Source: Vitis vinifera (lineage: Eukaryota; Streptophyta; Magnoliopsida; Vitales; Vitaceae). From it: a stretch of DNA of 64,000 nucleotides. Within the stretch, counting starts at the first letter, position 1, and every line of letters starts with the position of its first letter. Where the stretch lies: positions 4,046,501-4,110,500 of the forward strand of contig NC_081811.1 in assembly GCF_030704535.1 (NCBI RefSeq), given 5' to 3'. Below, piece after piece: positions 34,104 through 45,998 of this stretch. The position numbers and the translations under genes are program-made. The notes beneath the pieces are model-generated. The model searched no databases. It saw nothing but the letters and a program-made list of their open reading frames with translations, and was not told where the DNA came from.

Positions 34104-37100
34104 TCAGCCATATCTCACTCCTTCACCAACTGCAACCTCTCCGATTTTGTATGCTGTATAAGCTCCATTTCCATCTCCAAGTATTCTGAGAGATGCCTCT
34201 GGACTGACAACCAGAACCATCCCAATACCCATATTGAATGTCCGCCTCATCTCAGCATCCTCTATTTGGCCAGCCTAAGAAACATAAATAAATAGGAGGA
34301 TTAAACCAGCAAGTGTTTTCAAAGACAGATTATTAAAGAATAGCTGTGTGATCAAGGAAATAACTAGTTCATCTTGATTTAGCCATTGATATGATCCATT
34401 GTTATTTTCTAAAGCTGAAACTGATAATTGCCAAAATGAAGGAAATCTGTCTTGTTTTATGGAAGAAGGTTCATCGGGCATTCATGAAGTTCAACTGAAG
34501 ATGGTCTTCTTACCTCTTGGATCCATTTGAATACAGATGGGACTTCCCAGGAGTCCTTATAGATCACAGCTCCAAGGCCTTTGGGAAATACTCGAGGTAT
34601 GTTGTCAGTAAAACCGCCACCTGTGATGTGCGCTATCCCCTTCACCCCTCCCTTGCTGATAAAATCAAGCACCTGCTTTGACAGAAAAAAGAAGAGACAT
34701 TCTGCAATCAATTATCCAATGAACAAGACAACATAGAACATAATAATGTGAAAGCAGCGCATCGATGAATGACCTGCTTAACATAAATGACAGTTGGGGC
34801 CATCAAAGCTTCACCTAATGTAATAGCCTCACCAGGAAGTTGGTCCTTCAGAGAAAGGCCACTTCTGGACAGAACCCTGTAAAGACAGGCCAGTATCTGT
34901 CAGCAAAGATCTCGATGTACATCAATGTTAGAGGGGCTTGAAATAAACCCACTGCAGAGTTCACCATTGATTTAATGAAATAAAGGGTACAATGACTAAC
35001 CTTCTAACAAGAGAAAAACCATTGGAATGAACTCCACTAGATAGCAGACCGATGAGGACATCTCCAGGAACAATATTTTTCCCATCAATAACTGAATCCT
35101 TTTTTACCACACCAACCGCAAAACCACTGAGGTCATATTCACCGTCTGCATAGAAATCTGGCATCTCTGCTGTCTGAAAAATACAGTCCAGTGAGCAAAA
35201 CCTAAGTTTATAACCTCCATAATAAATAGCTCACCAAATTTTAAATCAAAATAAAAGTGAAAAGAAAAGCAATGAGGGCCAAAGTTTGGAATACCTCTCC
35301 CCCAAGAAGAACGCAGTCAGATTGTTGGCAACCATCAACAATTCCTTTTATAACCTGAATAGGCATGAAAAGAAAAAGAATAAATTAACCATGCTTCACC
35401 ATATGTGGTTAGTTGTGATATGATGAATCCAAGAAAAGCTAAATTTATGCATAACTGTCTGCTACCTTCTCAGCAAGGTCAACATCAAGGTGGCTTGTGG
35501 CAAAGTAATCAAGAAAAAACAATGGTTTAGCCCCAGAGGTAACTATGTCATTCACACTCATCGCAACCTGGAACAGAATGCATTAGGAAACCAAAGCCAA
35601 TTATTAATAGAAAACAAAAACACTCCAATTGAGAACAATAAATATATGAATATAGCAAATTTTCATTTGAAATTTTACCAGATCAATCCCAATAGTTTCA
35701 TGGATTCCAGTTTCAAATGCAAGCTTGAGTTTAGTTCCCACACCATCAGTACCAGCAACAAGGTATGAGTCACCTGTTCATAAGATATGGTGAACATAAA
35801 AAACTTGCAGACAACCAGATTTAGATAACATACAAATTTCGCTTCCCAAAAAAAGGGAAAGTTATATAAGACAAGATAAGCATCAATCATCCACGATTAA
35901 CAATAGTTTCTATGACATATACCTAGTGCAAAAAAGGGGTACCCTCATGCCAAAATCAATCAGGATAACTTACAGGATTGATTTGACACACTCTAAATTC
36001 AGAGGGAAAATAAAATAAAAGAGCTAGAAAGACATGGAAGAATTTGAATTCAATAATGTTAGTATACCATATCAGAGAATCTTCAATAGGCTACTTGAGA
36101 TTTGGAAAGTTATAAGGGTGAACATGAGCAGACCTAACATGCATAGACAGCTACTCAATAAATTTCTTGACATCTAAAGCTGACATTATTTGTGGAATAC
36201 TATACAGCTTAAAACTTGTCTTCTGTCTTACAGACTACATTAGTGCTAAAATGGTTTAAGACAACAATGACGAAATTTGTAAAGAAAGTACATGGGCCAC
36301 TTAAGAACCCTAAGGACGGTGAAAACTGTAGTGTCCTTGAAACCTTTTATGAACATAAAAAATTCATACAAACATCTTGAATATTTTTGCTAATGGTCTA
36401 CTGTAAACACACAAGAATATAAGGTAATATCCAAAAATGACAAGGCATATCCAAACTTTCATGACATGACACACCTTGCACAATATTTTTTCCTCCATAG
36501 ATAACTTTTTTTTTCTTTTTCTTTCTTTTCCCCTTTTTTTAGTCCCTCTTGGGAATTTAGCTTAGAACCTCTCACATCCCCACCCCAATTTCTTAGCACC
36601 ATAGCCAGGTCTTAAGGGCCTGGATAGCTCAACCATCAAAACTCCCATGCTAGCTTCGATTATCATCCTCACACTCCCAATGTGATGATTACATGCAAGA
36701 GATACTCAAGAAGCACTATTCAAGTTAACCATAAAAAACACAATGAGAACATAGTCATTGCTGCCTGTTGTTTTCGTGCAGCGGCAAGTCAAATTTAATT
36801 GGGAAATGTCATATTAGGTTCAAGGTATTTCTATTGTAAACTCCTAATTTTTTAAGTCTGTAAATGTAATGTCAAGTCATGGCACAAAAAAAATCCTAAG
36901 TACTTTTATTTAGTATAATAAGTAAGTACTGCATCCATAGGACAAAAAGAAAATAAAAAGTATTTCACCATATACTTCAAGGTGAAAGCCATTGCTGCCA
37001 AGAATTTTATAATTGCTATTCTCAACAATAATGGTTAGAAAATGTATCAGAGTAGGGATGAAATTCAATTCTTTCAATATTCAAGAATTTTAGTCCATAG

Positions 37101-37491
37101 TGAAGAAAATAATGAAACCACAGAGTAACATACCAAGAGGGAAAAGACCTCCAAAGCCACCAATCCCTGGAGCCATCTTTGCAATTCTTTTAACTAGTTC
37201 TGAGCCAGCATCTATGTCAACACCAGCATCCTTATATGTAAGACTATCAGCCATGTCAGCACTTTCACCATAATTATTCTTTGACATCGAGGATATAAGG
37301 CTAGTGTTCCTTGTTCTTCTTGCTGCCACTTTTCCTGCAGCCATCCTTAGCAGTGAAAACCTCTTTGAAAAGCAATTTTTTGTGCCTTTGCATGGATACT
37401 GTTGGGTGACATAGGCCTTCTGGTCATAGGGTCTAACAGAAGATGCAAAACATTGGGATAGCTCTGTGTTTGCTCTCAAGCTCGAGGTCAT
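34104..37491 (-). CDS. PUR5: Phosphoribosylformylglycinamidine cyclo-ligase (AIR synthetase), plastid-targeted
   Basis: EC 6.3.3.1: FGAM + ATP to AIR, step five of de novo purine synthesis, in plastids. Eight coding exons (minus): 37491-37134, 35773-35679, 35567-35466, 35354-35295, 35173-35001, 34876-34774, 34672-34514, 34274-34104. They give 1221 nt, all phases consistent, 406 aa. Residues 1 to ~65 are Ser/Arg-rich without acidic clusters, like a chloroplast transit peptide. The mature PurM fold follows: [13 protein letters not shown], then [11 protein letters not shown] (129-139, ATP/substrate loop), [11 protein letters not shown] (203-213), [11 protein letters not shown] and [13 protein letters not shown]. 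All hallmark motifs are intact. The start is the first ATG in frame (MTSSLRAN) after likely 5'UTR acceptors. The 1.36-kb first coding intron holds a possible SINE-like insertion. Confidence 0.96.
36490..36700 (-). mobile_element. Possible SINE-like or retroposed insertion in PUR5 intron
   Basis: Read on the minus strand, a GC-richer body (GGTTGAGCTATCCAGGCCCT, then GTGAGAGGTTCTAAGC, loosely like a Pol III B box) is followed by a long A-rich tail at 36505-36540. Body plus A-tail suits a retroposed element. No clear A box or target duplication was found, so the class is uncertain. Confidence 0.3.
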
Positions 37492-39470
37492 GCTGACAAG
37501 GAAATCAAAAATACTGGGAGGACATAGAGAACACAGAAAAAGAAGTAAGCAAACAGCTAGCACATATCATGAAATCAGATGATGAGTTATGAGACAATGT
37601 TTTCATTAGATTGGCACCTTATGGAAATGGGCCATGTTACAACTACCATACAGAATGATAGTTTGATTTAACAAATATGCAGTCACAAAAACATTTGGTA
37701 AAAACATCCTGAAAAATGAGTGATATATCTGGTATACACATATCATGAAAGAGATTGAATTCCTAATTTCTTATGATATATGTCTGATTTGGATTAACAA
37801 TACTTGTGAATTTGCATCTAAAATTCAAGGTAATGTATAACTAGACCACATTCCCAAGGAAAACAACAAAATAGGTATTTAAGATGTTAATCACCTAGAA
37901 ATATCAATCCTAAAAGTAAAAATCAATAACATGACTCAAATTCATAAAAATGGCCAAACATTCACACTCATCATTTACGTAATAGAATCCATGTAACATG
38001 CACAAATATCATTGGAAAATACCTGCAAACTAGAAAACAAATGCTCCAACTTTCTTAAGAGTCAATATATGAACCAAACCAGATTCACAAACATAAAACC
38101 CAACAGCCAAATGGATGGACAACTCATTCTAAGCCAATAGTCAACTCGGAAAAGAACCACACTGTCTAGACTACAGGTTTCGACAAACATGATAGACCAA
38201 AGCCCTATCAAAGTAAGTATTGTGTAATAGGGTGTATTGAGTTGAGGAAAAAACACTGTACTTTGTTTGGAATTCTAGTTCAACAGTTTGAAAACCTCAT
38301 TTTTAAAATGGAATTGTTTGCACATAGTTTCAATTCAGTCAGAAACCATCATTGGTCTGTTACCACCAAACAGCATAACTAGAAGTCCGATTAATGGAAT
38401 AGAAATTATGTGCAAAAAATGCAACTATACTGCCTAGAAAAATGGAAATTTGAAGCTTTCAAGAGGAAACCTTATCACACTAAGGACAACAGGTATTATT
38501 CAATTTCTATTTAGATCATCAAAAATTTCAGACCCATTCCCTCAACCAAGTCTTTCATAGCACAGTATTAACACACAGCATATCCACAATGCAAAAAACT
38601 ATATGGGCTCTGAATACAAAAGCTGTTATTCACGGCTTCATCTTTGATTAATTACAAAAAATCATAAGATATTTGAGCCAAACATTGAAACCCAAAATGG
38701 TCCAAGAATGTCAATTTTCTTAAACATATTTCAAAAACTCATGCTCTCAAGATATGATAAACATATGACAAAAGCAAGGATCCAACATGTATGGAGAAGA
38801 AAACCGAGAAAGAGAGGAAGAACAGAAAATGGAAATTTGAAAAAGGCAATATCAATCCAAAAGCCCCACGGTGTTCTCCACACATTAATTTTTACTGCAG
38901 GAATTTGAATTCTACAGTGGGCATTTCACCATCACTGAAACTATCAAATGGGGTTGGCCCTGCACGGGAGTGGGAGGCCTCACTCTATAAATTTGTTATC
39001 TCTGCTCTTCTCACATGTCCACAACCATCTGTAAATCTCCTTGGTTAACACTAGGTCTTGTCTAGTTCTTCCTCGTCTTCCTTTTCTAAGCCAGCATGGG
39101 CGTCCCAACATTTGCCCAGGAGTTTGCCGCCCCCGCCTAATCCAGAATCACCCAAGTGGCAGGACTTCCTCTGAGCCTCAATAACCCTCCACCAACACCC
39201 AACCTACTTCTCCAGGACTGGGCTTTCGCTCAGCTTTTTATGATTGTGAAGCACAGTAACCCTTTAAGATATTAGAACCCACTCTCCCAGCCACCAAACT
39301 AAAATCCCAGAAAACTCAAAAGACAAGTTCTCATAAAAACTCAATGCAATAAGAAAGAGAAAACTTACTCTAGGTGCAGGGTCTGCAGAGCCTGGCCTCG
39401 ACAAGGACGGAGTCGTCGGCGCCGGTGGAAAAGGAGTAGAGACCGAGGGTTAAAAAGAAGAAATGGTGGC
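37492..39470 (-). other. Probable long 5'UTR intron and non-coding first exon of PUR5
   Basis: A GC-rich non-coding exon with a strong donor (CTAGA/GTAAGT, near 39368) precedes PUR5 on the same strand. Acceptors close to the ATG (CTCCCAG near 37518, TTGTCAG near 37493) could receive it. This gives a ~1.85-kb leader intron. No other minus-strand gene start would explain the exon. Embedded at 38930-39290 is a GC-rich, gene-start-like island on the plus strand. Confidence 0.55.
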
Positions 39471-40111
39471 TTTTTCCCTCTTTCTTTCCTTTTATTTTTT
39501 GTTTTTTCTTTTTCTCTCCCTCTCTTTCTTTTTACTTTTTAATTAATTAATAATGGTTTTTATATAAAAATATATAAAAATATTTAATTAAAAGAATGCC
39601 ATAATACCCATATTTAGAAAAATGTTTTACATATATTAAAAATTACACCCATATTTAGAAAAATATTCTAAATAATAAATGTATTATTTTTTACCCTTAA
39701 AACTTTTATTTAAAAAATACTCAATGTGAAATAAAAATTAAAAAATTGTTGAAAAGTATTTTTATTAAAAAAAAAAAGGGGTCATTGCTCCAAATTTATG
39801 TTTTCGATTTTAAAATTTAATTAAATGAAGGGGGTTTTGATTAATAGTTGTAATATGATATTTGCAACGACATATTTATACTATAAATTTTAATTTAATT
39901 TAGAATTACTTATTTGTTTTTATATATTTATTTTATACATTTTTTTATCCATTTGTACTTTAATCATACAATTGACAAAATGCATACCTTGATGCCATTG
40001 TTCCATTTTTTCTTATCTTAGTTACATTTGTTTTATTCCTTAGTGATATTTTTTATAAGTCAATCCTATATTAATTATATTATTTATTCCTTGATACTTT
40101 AGTCACATTTT

Positions 40112-40460
40112 TTTATATATTTATTATATTTTAATTATATTCTTTATATTATTATATTTTTCATACCTTAATACCTTAGTCTTGTTTATTCATAATTTAT
40201 TAATACTTTTTTGTACCATAGTCATATTTTTCGCATTTATATCACATTTTTCTCTGATTAATACCCTAATGACATTTTTCATATATTTATTATATTTTTA
40301 TATTTTAATTATATTATTTATACTATTATATTTTTCATACCTTAATACTACTTAGTCATTTATTCATATTTTATTGATACATTTTTGTACCATAGTCATA
40401 TTTTTGTATTTATATCACATTTTTCTTTGATTAATACCTTAATAACATTTTTCATATATT
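40112..40460. repeat. ~170-bp tandem duplication, T-rich
   Basis: Two consecutive copies share TTTATTATATTTT, TTTTTCATACCTTAATAC, TTTTTGTACCATAGTCATAT, TTTATATCACATTTTTC and TTTGATTAATACC in the same order. The second starts about 168 bp after the first. Related phrases continue to ~41090, so this is the best-preserved part of a longer decayed array. Confidence 0.75.
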
Positions 40461-41724
40461 GGTTATATTTTTCATAAATTAGATTCTTCATATTTGGTCA
40501 AACTTTTTGTACCTATTTGTACAATAATACCCAGATTACTTTTTTTTGTATCATAATATTGTAACATTTTTTTACACTTATATTATTTGTACTTACTTAG
40601 GTCATATTTTTTGTAATATAGTACCGATATTACATTATTTATCCCAATATCACATTATTAGCATCTTAACATTTGAATTATTATTTTCATATCGTAACAA
40701 GTAGATTACTTTAATTTTACTTAGCATCTATTTTTTATATCTACACTTTTTTTATACATTCTTAGCACCGAGGTCATATTATTTTGACTTTAACGATTAA
40801 GACACTTTTTTGGTTACAAATATCATATTCTTTATATCACTATCATATTATCTGTATCTTAATATCCGATGATGTTTTTTCGACATTGATGTCGAAATTA
40901 TATTATTATATTTTAATACATAAATCAAATTCTTCATAATCGATCACCTCTTTTATACCTCGTACATAAATCACTTTTTGCCTAAATAGGTTACTTTTTT
41001 TCTTACCAATTCAACTCTCTGTACCTTATTTATATTTTTCGTCAAGTTACTTGTACCCAAACCACATTTATACCTTAGCACCTTAGTCTAAGGGATGACA
41101 AAAAATCCTTCTAGGGTGAGGACGAGGTATTAATAGGGGCTGGGGAAAACTATAAAAACTCGAATACGAGACATGGTGGGACCCATTCTCTACCTTGTCC
41201 CCACCTGGAATATATTATTGTCATAATTAAAAATATTTTTATATTTATAAAATAAAAAATTGCATTAAATATATTAATTTGACAAAACTTTTTTCCTTCT
41301 TTTAGTCTCATAGGTTTTTTCCTTTGCCAATATTTTTCTCTTTTAATTGAATGATAAATATTCAATCTCCAATTAATACTACATTTTTTTTTTTGTGTTG
41401 TACATCTTCAATATTAAAGGTTTTTTCATATTATTAACCATATTTAAAATATTATTTTTGTCGACTTTGAGAAATATGTTATTTCTAAATTGCAGGAAAA
41501 TTTTATAATAGAAGACAGGCCCACAAAGACATAGGAGGGAGCCGTCCAGAAGATGCGGCCCAATTGTTCGGTCCCGTGGCCCAAATTGTTCGCACCGGAT
41601 CCGACCCATTTTGCATTAAATGAAGAGAAGCGTAGGAGAGGAGAAGTGGAGAGAAACCAATAATGGACAAAGTCAGAGGCATGGGAAACTAATTTAAATA
41701 GCAGGGTATGGGGAGACGAACCAG

Positions 41725-41775
41725 GCACGTGCCGCCACGTCTCCCCTCACCTTCCTCACTGCTGACATCACGTGC
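41725..41775. promoter_or_regulatory. Cluster of three ACGT-core (G-box/ABRE-like) sites
   Basis: GCACGTGC (41725-41732), CCACGTC (41735-41741) and TCACGTGC (41768-41775) within 51 bp, about 630 bp upstream of the DUF1645 ATG. Clustered ACGT cores bind bZIP/bHLH factors and often mediate ABA or light responses (established knowledge). The link to this gene is inferred from position. Confidence 0.5.
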
Positions 41776-42251
41776 TTTGTAATCCCAACATCCTCTCTCT
41801 TTCCTCTTTTACTATTCCCCAATTATGCCCCTCCACTTTACACTTTTTCCCTTTCTAACCTTATTCTTCTCCGCATTTGTCATTTTGTTGGCGTGAGTCG
41901 TAGGACTTTCCTATCCACGCTTATTTTTTTGGGTACCATATTCAATGTATTATGATATTTTAAGAAATTATTATTATTATTATTTTATTTCTTTACTTAT
42001 TGTATTCTTTTTTTCTCTATTGCCATCGATAAATGATAATTATAACAAAAATTAATTAATTAAACTTTTTTTTTCATTAATAACCTATAGGCTATAGCTA
42101 CGCGAAATCTACTTAGAATTTGCTTCCAAGGGTAGCACGGTAATTTCACTACTTTAAAGGTTACACCTACAAGGTTAAATGGGTAATGTCATCACCGAAG
42201 CCTAAAAATAGACGAGTTATTGACGTTATGAAACAAGGCGACTCTGGATGA

Positions 42252-42258
42252 TTTAAAA
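42252..42258 (+). promoter_or_regulatory. TATA-like box of the DUF1645 gene
   Basis: TTTAAAA about 145 bp before the ATG, predicting a start site near 42285. The leader ahead of the ATG contains CACTCTCT-type pyrimidine motifs. Confidence 0.4.
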
Positions 42259-42399
42259 GGAGGGAAAAACATGACAGCATGACAAAACTGCCTGAGCTTA
42301 TATTCACTCACTCTCATCGTTCGCAGAGCTCACTCTCTGCGTAAAATAATTGCGTGTCCAACAAGCCAAGTCAGAACTCAACCTTCATTCTCTCTCAGA

Positions 42400-43611
42400 A
42401 TGGTGCTTCAAAACCCTAACAATGGTGAACCCGACCTCAACGATGGTGAACCAGTTGATACGAACGAAACTTATCGTTTCAGTGAAGACATCGACAGCAC
42501 CTGCTCGACTCCGTACGTCAGTGCGCCGTCGAGCCCCGGGCGAGGGCCGACAGGCTACTTCTACAGTGCGCCGGCGAGTCCAATGCATTTCGTGCTGTCG
42601 TCGAAGGCGGTGGCGGCGTGCGACTCGGGGTTCGTGGTCAGTTCGTCCGAGTCCGGATCGTTCGAGTTCGAATTCTCTTCGAGGTTTTCGTCGGACGGGA
42701 AGGGGCCATCGGGATCGATGAGTTCGGCGGATGAGTTGTTCTTGAATGGCCAGATCAGGCCGATGAAGCTGTCGTCTCACTTACAGAGGCCGCAGATCTT
42801 GGCGCCGTTAATGGATCTTGAAGGTGAAGAGGAGGACGAGGAGAGCAAGGATGGTGAAGAGTTTGAGAAACGCGAGAGGTCGGTGGTGAGAGGGAGAGAT
42901 CTGAGATTGCGCAACAGATCTATGCACAGAAAAGCCAGATCTATGTCGCCTTTGCGAAACGCAGCGTTCGAGTGGCACGAAGAGCCTGTTCGCGGAGAGC
43001 AGGAGGAGGTTAACGAGCGCGCATTAGACTCCGAGGAGCTGGAGTGTGAAAAGACTGATACTCCGTCCACGGAAACGACACCGTCTGGCTCCGCTTCGTC
43101 CTCGAGATCATCATCGTCCGGTAGGAATTCGAAGAAATGGGTATTTCTGAAGGACCTTTTGTACAGAAGCAAAAGCGAAGGGAGAGGGAATAGCAAAGAG
43201 AAGTTCTGGTCTTCGATCTCCTTCTCGCCCTCAAAAGAAAAAAAACTCTCTTCAACTTCTCTTCCATTCTCTTCTTCAACAGACGAGAAACCTCAAACGG
43301 CGCCATCTGCAGCGGCGGAGGCTCAGAAAGAGAAAGAGAAAGGGAAGCAGAGGCAAAAGGGAAGCAAACAAGCTTCCACCAAAAAATCAGGTTCGGGAAA
43401 GCCAACCAACGGCGTTGCTGCAAAACGGCGTGTACCTCCGTCGCCTCACGAGCTGCATTACACTGCTAATAGAGCTCAAGCGGAGGAAATGAAGAAGAGA
43501 ACGTTTTTGCCGTACAGGCAGGGACTACTGGGGTGCTTGGGGTTCAGTTCCAAAGGATACGGTGCACTCAATGGACTCACCAGAACATTGAACCCAGTGT
43601 CTTCCAGGTAG
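42400..43611 (+). CDS. DUF1645 family protein
   Basis: Single exon, 403 aa, first ATG with a CT-rich leader. The N-terminus has STPYVSAPSSPGR and GYFYSAPASPMHFVLSS, typical of the family. The middle has FEFEFSSRFSS and an acidic EGEEEDEESKDGEEFE patch. Residues ~250-265 carry the conserved KKWVFLKDLLYRSKSEGR. The C-terminus is Lys/Ser-rich and ends with SPHELHYTANRAQAEEMKKR, then TFLPYRQGLLGCLGF, the strongest family signature. DUF1645 proteins are plant-specific and probably nuclear or cytoplasmic; a rice member (SGL) affects grain length and drought tolerance, from memory. ACGT-core sites upstream agree with stress regulation. Length and motifs are complete. Confidence 0.92.
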   Translation: MVLQNPNNGEPDLNDGEPVDTNETYRFSEDIDSTCSTPYVSAPSSPGRGPTGYFYSAPASPMHFVLSSKAVAACDSGFVVSSSESGSFEFEFSSRFSSDGKGPSGSMSSADELFLNGQIRPMKLSSHLQRPQILAPLMDLEGEEEDEESKDGEEFEKRERSVVRGRDLRLRNRSMHRKARSMSPLRNAAFEWHEEPVRGEQEEVNERALDSEELECEKTDTPSTETTPSGSASSSRSSSSGRNSKKWVFLKDLLYRSKSEGRGNSKEKFWSSISFSPSKEKKLSSTSLPFSSSTDEKPQTAPSAAAEAQKEKEKGKQRQKGSKQASTKKSGSGKPTNGVAAKRRVPPSPHELHYTANRAQAEEMKKRTFLPYRQGLLGCLGFSSKGYGALNGLTRTLNPVSSR

Positions 43612-45837
43612 AGTGATTAGAGAAGGAGAGAGCTCATTTATGTATAGCTTTTGCATTCCCCATTAATTTATATCTTCTTCTATGTAATTTTTAGCAGATC
43701 TTAATATTTCTGTACAGCAGATGAGCTATGTATGAACCGCCATTGCTGGTTTTGCTTCATCAACTGATGAAATTATTGGCCTCTATGCATATGATCTGCA
43801 TTTGACTCGTCATTTTTTCCTACGTTAAATGCATATTTCATTTGTTCAAATGTGAAGCGCTTATTTCAGTTTCCATTCTTTCTCAGCCGCTCTGGCTGTG
43901 AATCTGTGATGTGAAGTTGGAAATGAAGTCCAACTCATGAGAGTAACTGTTCTCATTGTTAAAATTATTATTATTTTATTTCTCTTGGCTGATGTGCTAA
44001 GCATGTTATTCTTCAATAGAAAATTATGGCTAGTACATCCTACTTTTGCAATTGGGGTTTAGGTTCTCTGGTCCTGAACAGCGTTAGACATCATGTCTCA
44101 ATATTGAGCAAACAGGACATAATGTCTGATGAGTTGTGCGGCCACTGGGCTAATAATCTACCAAGCTTTTCACACATTTCACGGCCTAAGGACACGATTT
44201 TTTCATTTGATATTTTATTTCTTAGTCCATTGTAATTACTGTCCCAATGATCTATCTCCAATAATTAGCCTTTTGGTCTTCCTTGTATCCGTAATTGGTG
44301 TTGATGGTGTTTGATTATTGATAAGATATCATTTAGTTGCATGATTTGCTCATTCATTTTCCCAGATTGGGGCCTCAAATAATAACACCCACAATTATTT
44401 TGACCTTTTCATCATATTTATGTGACTCTTAGTGTACTCAACTGGACCCTACATTGGGAAGAGAGTTGAAGTTTGGGTTTCTTATTATGGGACCCAATTA
44501 ACCCATTTGTGTGATAATAATATCATATCCTTAGCCCCACAAATTTGTTTCTTGCTTGAGAACTGCTGAATCCACATGACTGTTTTGTTAGGTGAGCTGT
44601 GGTCTCCCAGTATTTAATTTCCCTTGTCACGTTGGATTTGAGAGCCAATGATCTGACCCACATGGGTGCCTGAATTCCTTGTTAGGTGTAGATCTGACCA
44701 CTCATCAAAGATTTTGTGTGTGACCTTTTTAGTCGGTTTCTCAGCCCTAACAAGTGCGTTGCCTCGCATTGGATTGAGGGGCTTGGATCCTGGGGACCTA
44801 TTTTGTGGATTATCATCATATTCATCACTATCACAGTTCGGGACCATAAGAAGATCCCATGCTGTTGCAACTCATTTTTTACTTTTTAAGATATTAAATT
44901 TGTATTATTTGACCCTCATACTGTAGGAGGTTGGAGAACTTGGGGACCAAGGCTGGGGCTTTAACCTTTTGCTTTATATCTCCGTGTAGGAGGGAGAGTG
45001 TCATGGCAAGGCATCATCAGAGTGGACATGGGGCAGAAAGGTTGTATGGATAAAGGGAAAGTGAGCATTGGTGGATAAGTGTGCCCTATGGAACTGGGAG
45101 ATTGTAAGATTGCTGGGAGACTTTATTTAGCATTAAGATCCTCTATCATTAAAGCTGTTTTCTAGCATTTGTAGCATGTTTAGGGGCATCTCAGAGGAAT
45201 CCTGCTGGAATCTGACATGGGTCCCCTTCTCTTTTGGGCTTTTGTATCGACTTGATTTGTAGCACAAGAGAGGGGAATGGAGAGAGAGTAGGTGGAGGTT
45301 GGGGATAGTGGGTCCTCTTCTTCATCATTGTTCATGGGCTCTCAGAGCCGTGTAGCATAGAATGTAGGGCCAACTTTACCCCTCTAGGCTCTATATCAAA
45401 TATAGCTAGAATAAACACTCACGTAACTAAGTTACATAGGGCTGTAAGGTATTGACCCTGGGGTTAATGACTGTGGAATAGCTGTTTCGGGATGGGGTCA
45501 AGTCCCTGACCTTAACCTTGGGTCTCATATCTACAGTTTCAATCTTGTCCTGGTACATTGCCATCTACCGATGGTCCTGAAGATAGTTGCATGTGTCGTA
45601 GTTCAATAATTTAGTCACAGGATATATGTATTAGTATTACCATATGGAGTGCTTCTCTAATGGTGTAATGCATCCTGGATTCCTTTCATTGACCTTGCTT
45701 TGTTCATGGCTTCATCCATGAATCCCGTGTTAGTGGGGTTGTTTCCTAAATTAATCAATATCTACTCTATGATTGTTTATGCATGAGAGCTTCTATATAT
45801 TAAAAACAGAATGCTTTCTGATAGTCAAGAGTGGGTT

Positions 45838-45998
45838 GGGAGTCTTTTTATTTAAAGCGTTTTTAATTGAAGGATTTTTATTTTTTTTTGGGATTTTTTT
45901 TAAGAATCGTTTCTAGTTTTTTTAATATTTAAATGATAAAAATTTTTAAGTATTAAAAAGATTAAAAACGCTCTAATCACTACCAATGGAGTTCTAAA
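45838..45998. mobile_element. Small hairpin MITE-like element
   Basis: AGCGTTTTTAAT (45856-45867) and its exact reverse complement ATTAAAAACGCT (45961-45972) flank an A/T-rich core whose halves are also partly complementary (TTTTTAAG and CTTTTTAATAC type blocks). Size and foldback shape fit a MITE. The outer ends and target duplication are unclear. Confidence 0.5.

Larger units (their letters stand above)
39480..42250. other. AT-rich spacer upstream of the DUF1645 gene
   Basis: No gene recognised. 39500-41100 is T-rich with repeating TTTTTCATACCTTAATACC and GTACCATAGTCATATTTTT phrases. 41500-41760 is a GC-richer patch with three GGCCCA-type motifs, followed by an ACGT-core cluster. The longer minus-strand frame in this patch has no recognisable protein features. 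Confidence 0.55.

Noticed and set aside
36600-36680. tRNA-like A/B boxes (TAGCTCAACC ... CTTCGATTA) on the plus strand
   Set aside because: No cloverleaf arms can be drawn; at most a SINE-like resemblance, reported as low confidence on the other strand.
41444-41728. Minus-strand 94-codon frame upstream of the DUF1645 gene
   Set aside because: Low-complexity translation with no family features; the GC-richer patch is better explained as promoter.
44614-44847. Minus-strand 77-codon open frame in the 43.6-47.3 kb spacer
   Set aside because: No recognisable motif, no supporting splice or promoter context; probably chance.
45180-45320. MicroRNA precursor suspected from GC-richer unannotated sequence
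   Set aside because: No match to plant miRNA sequences I remember and no long hairpin seen.
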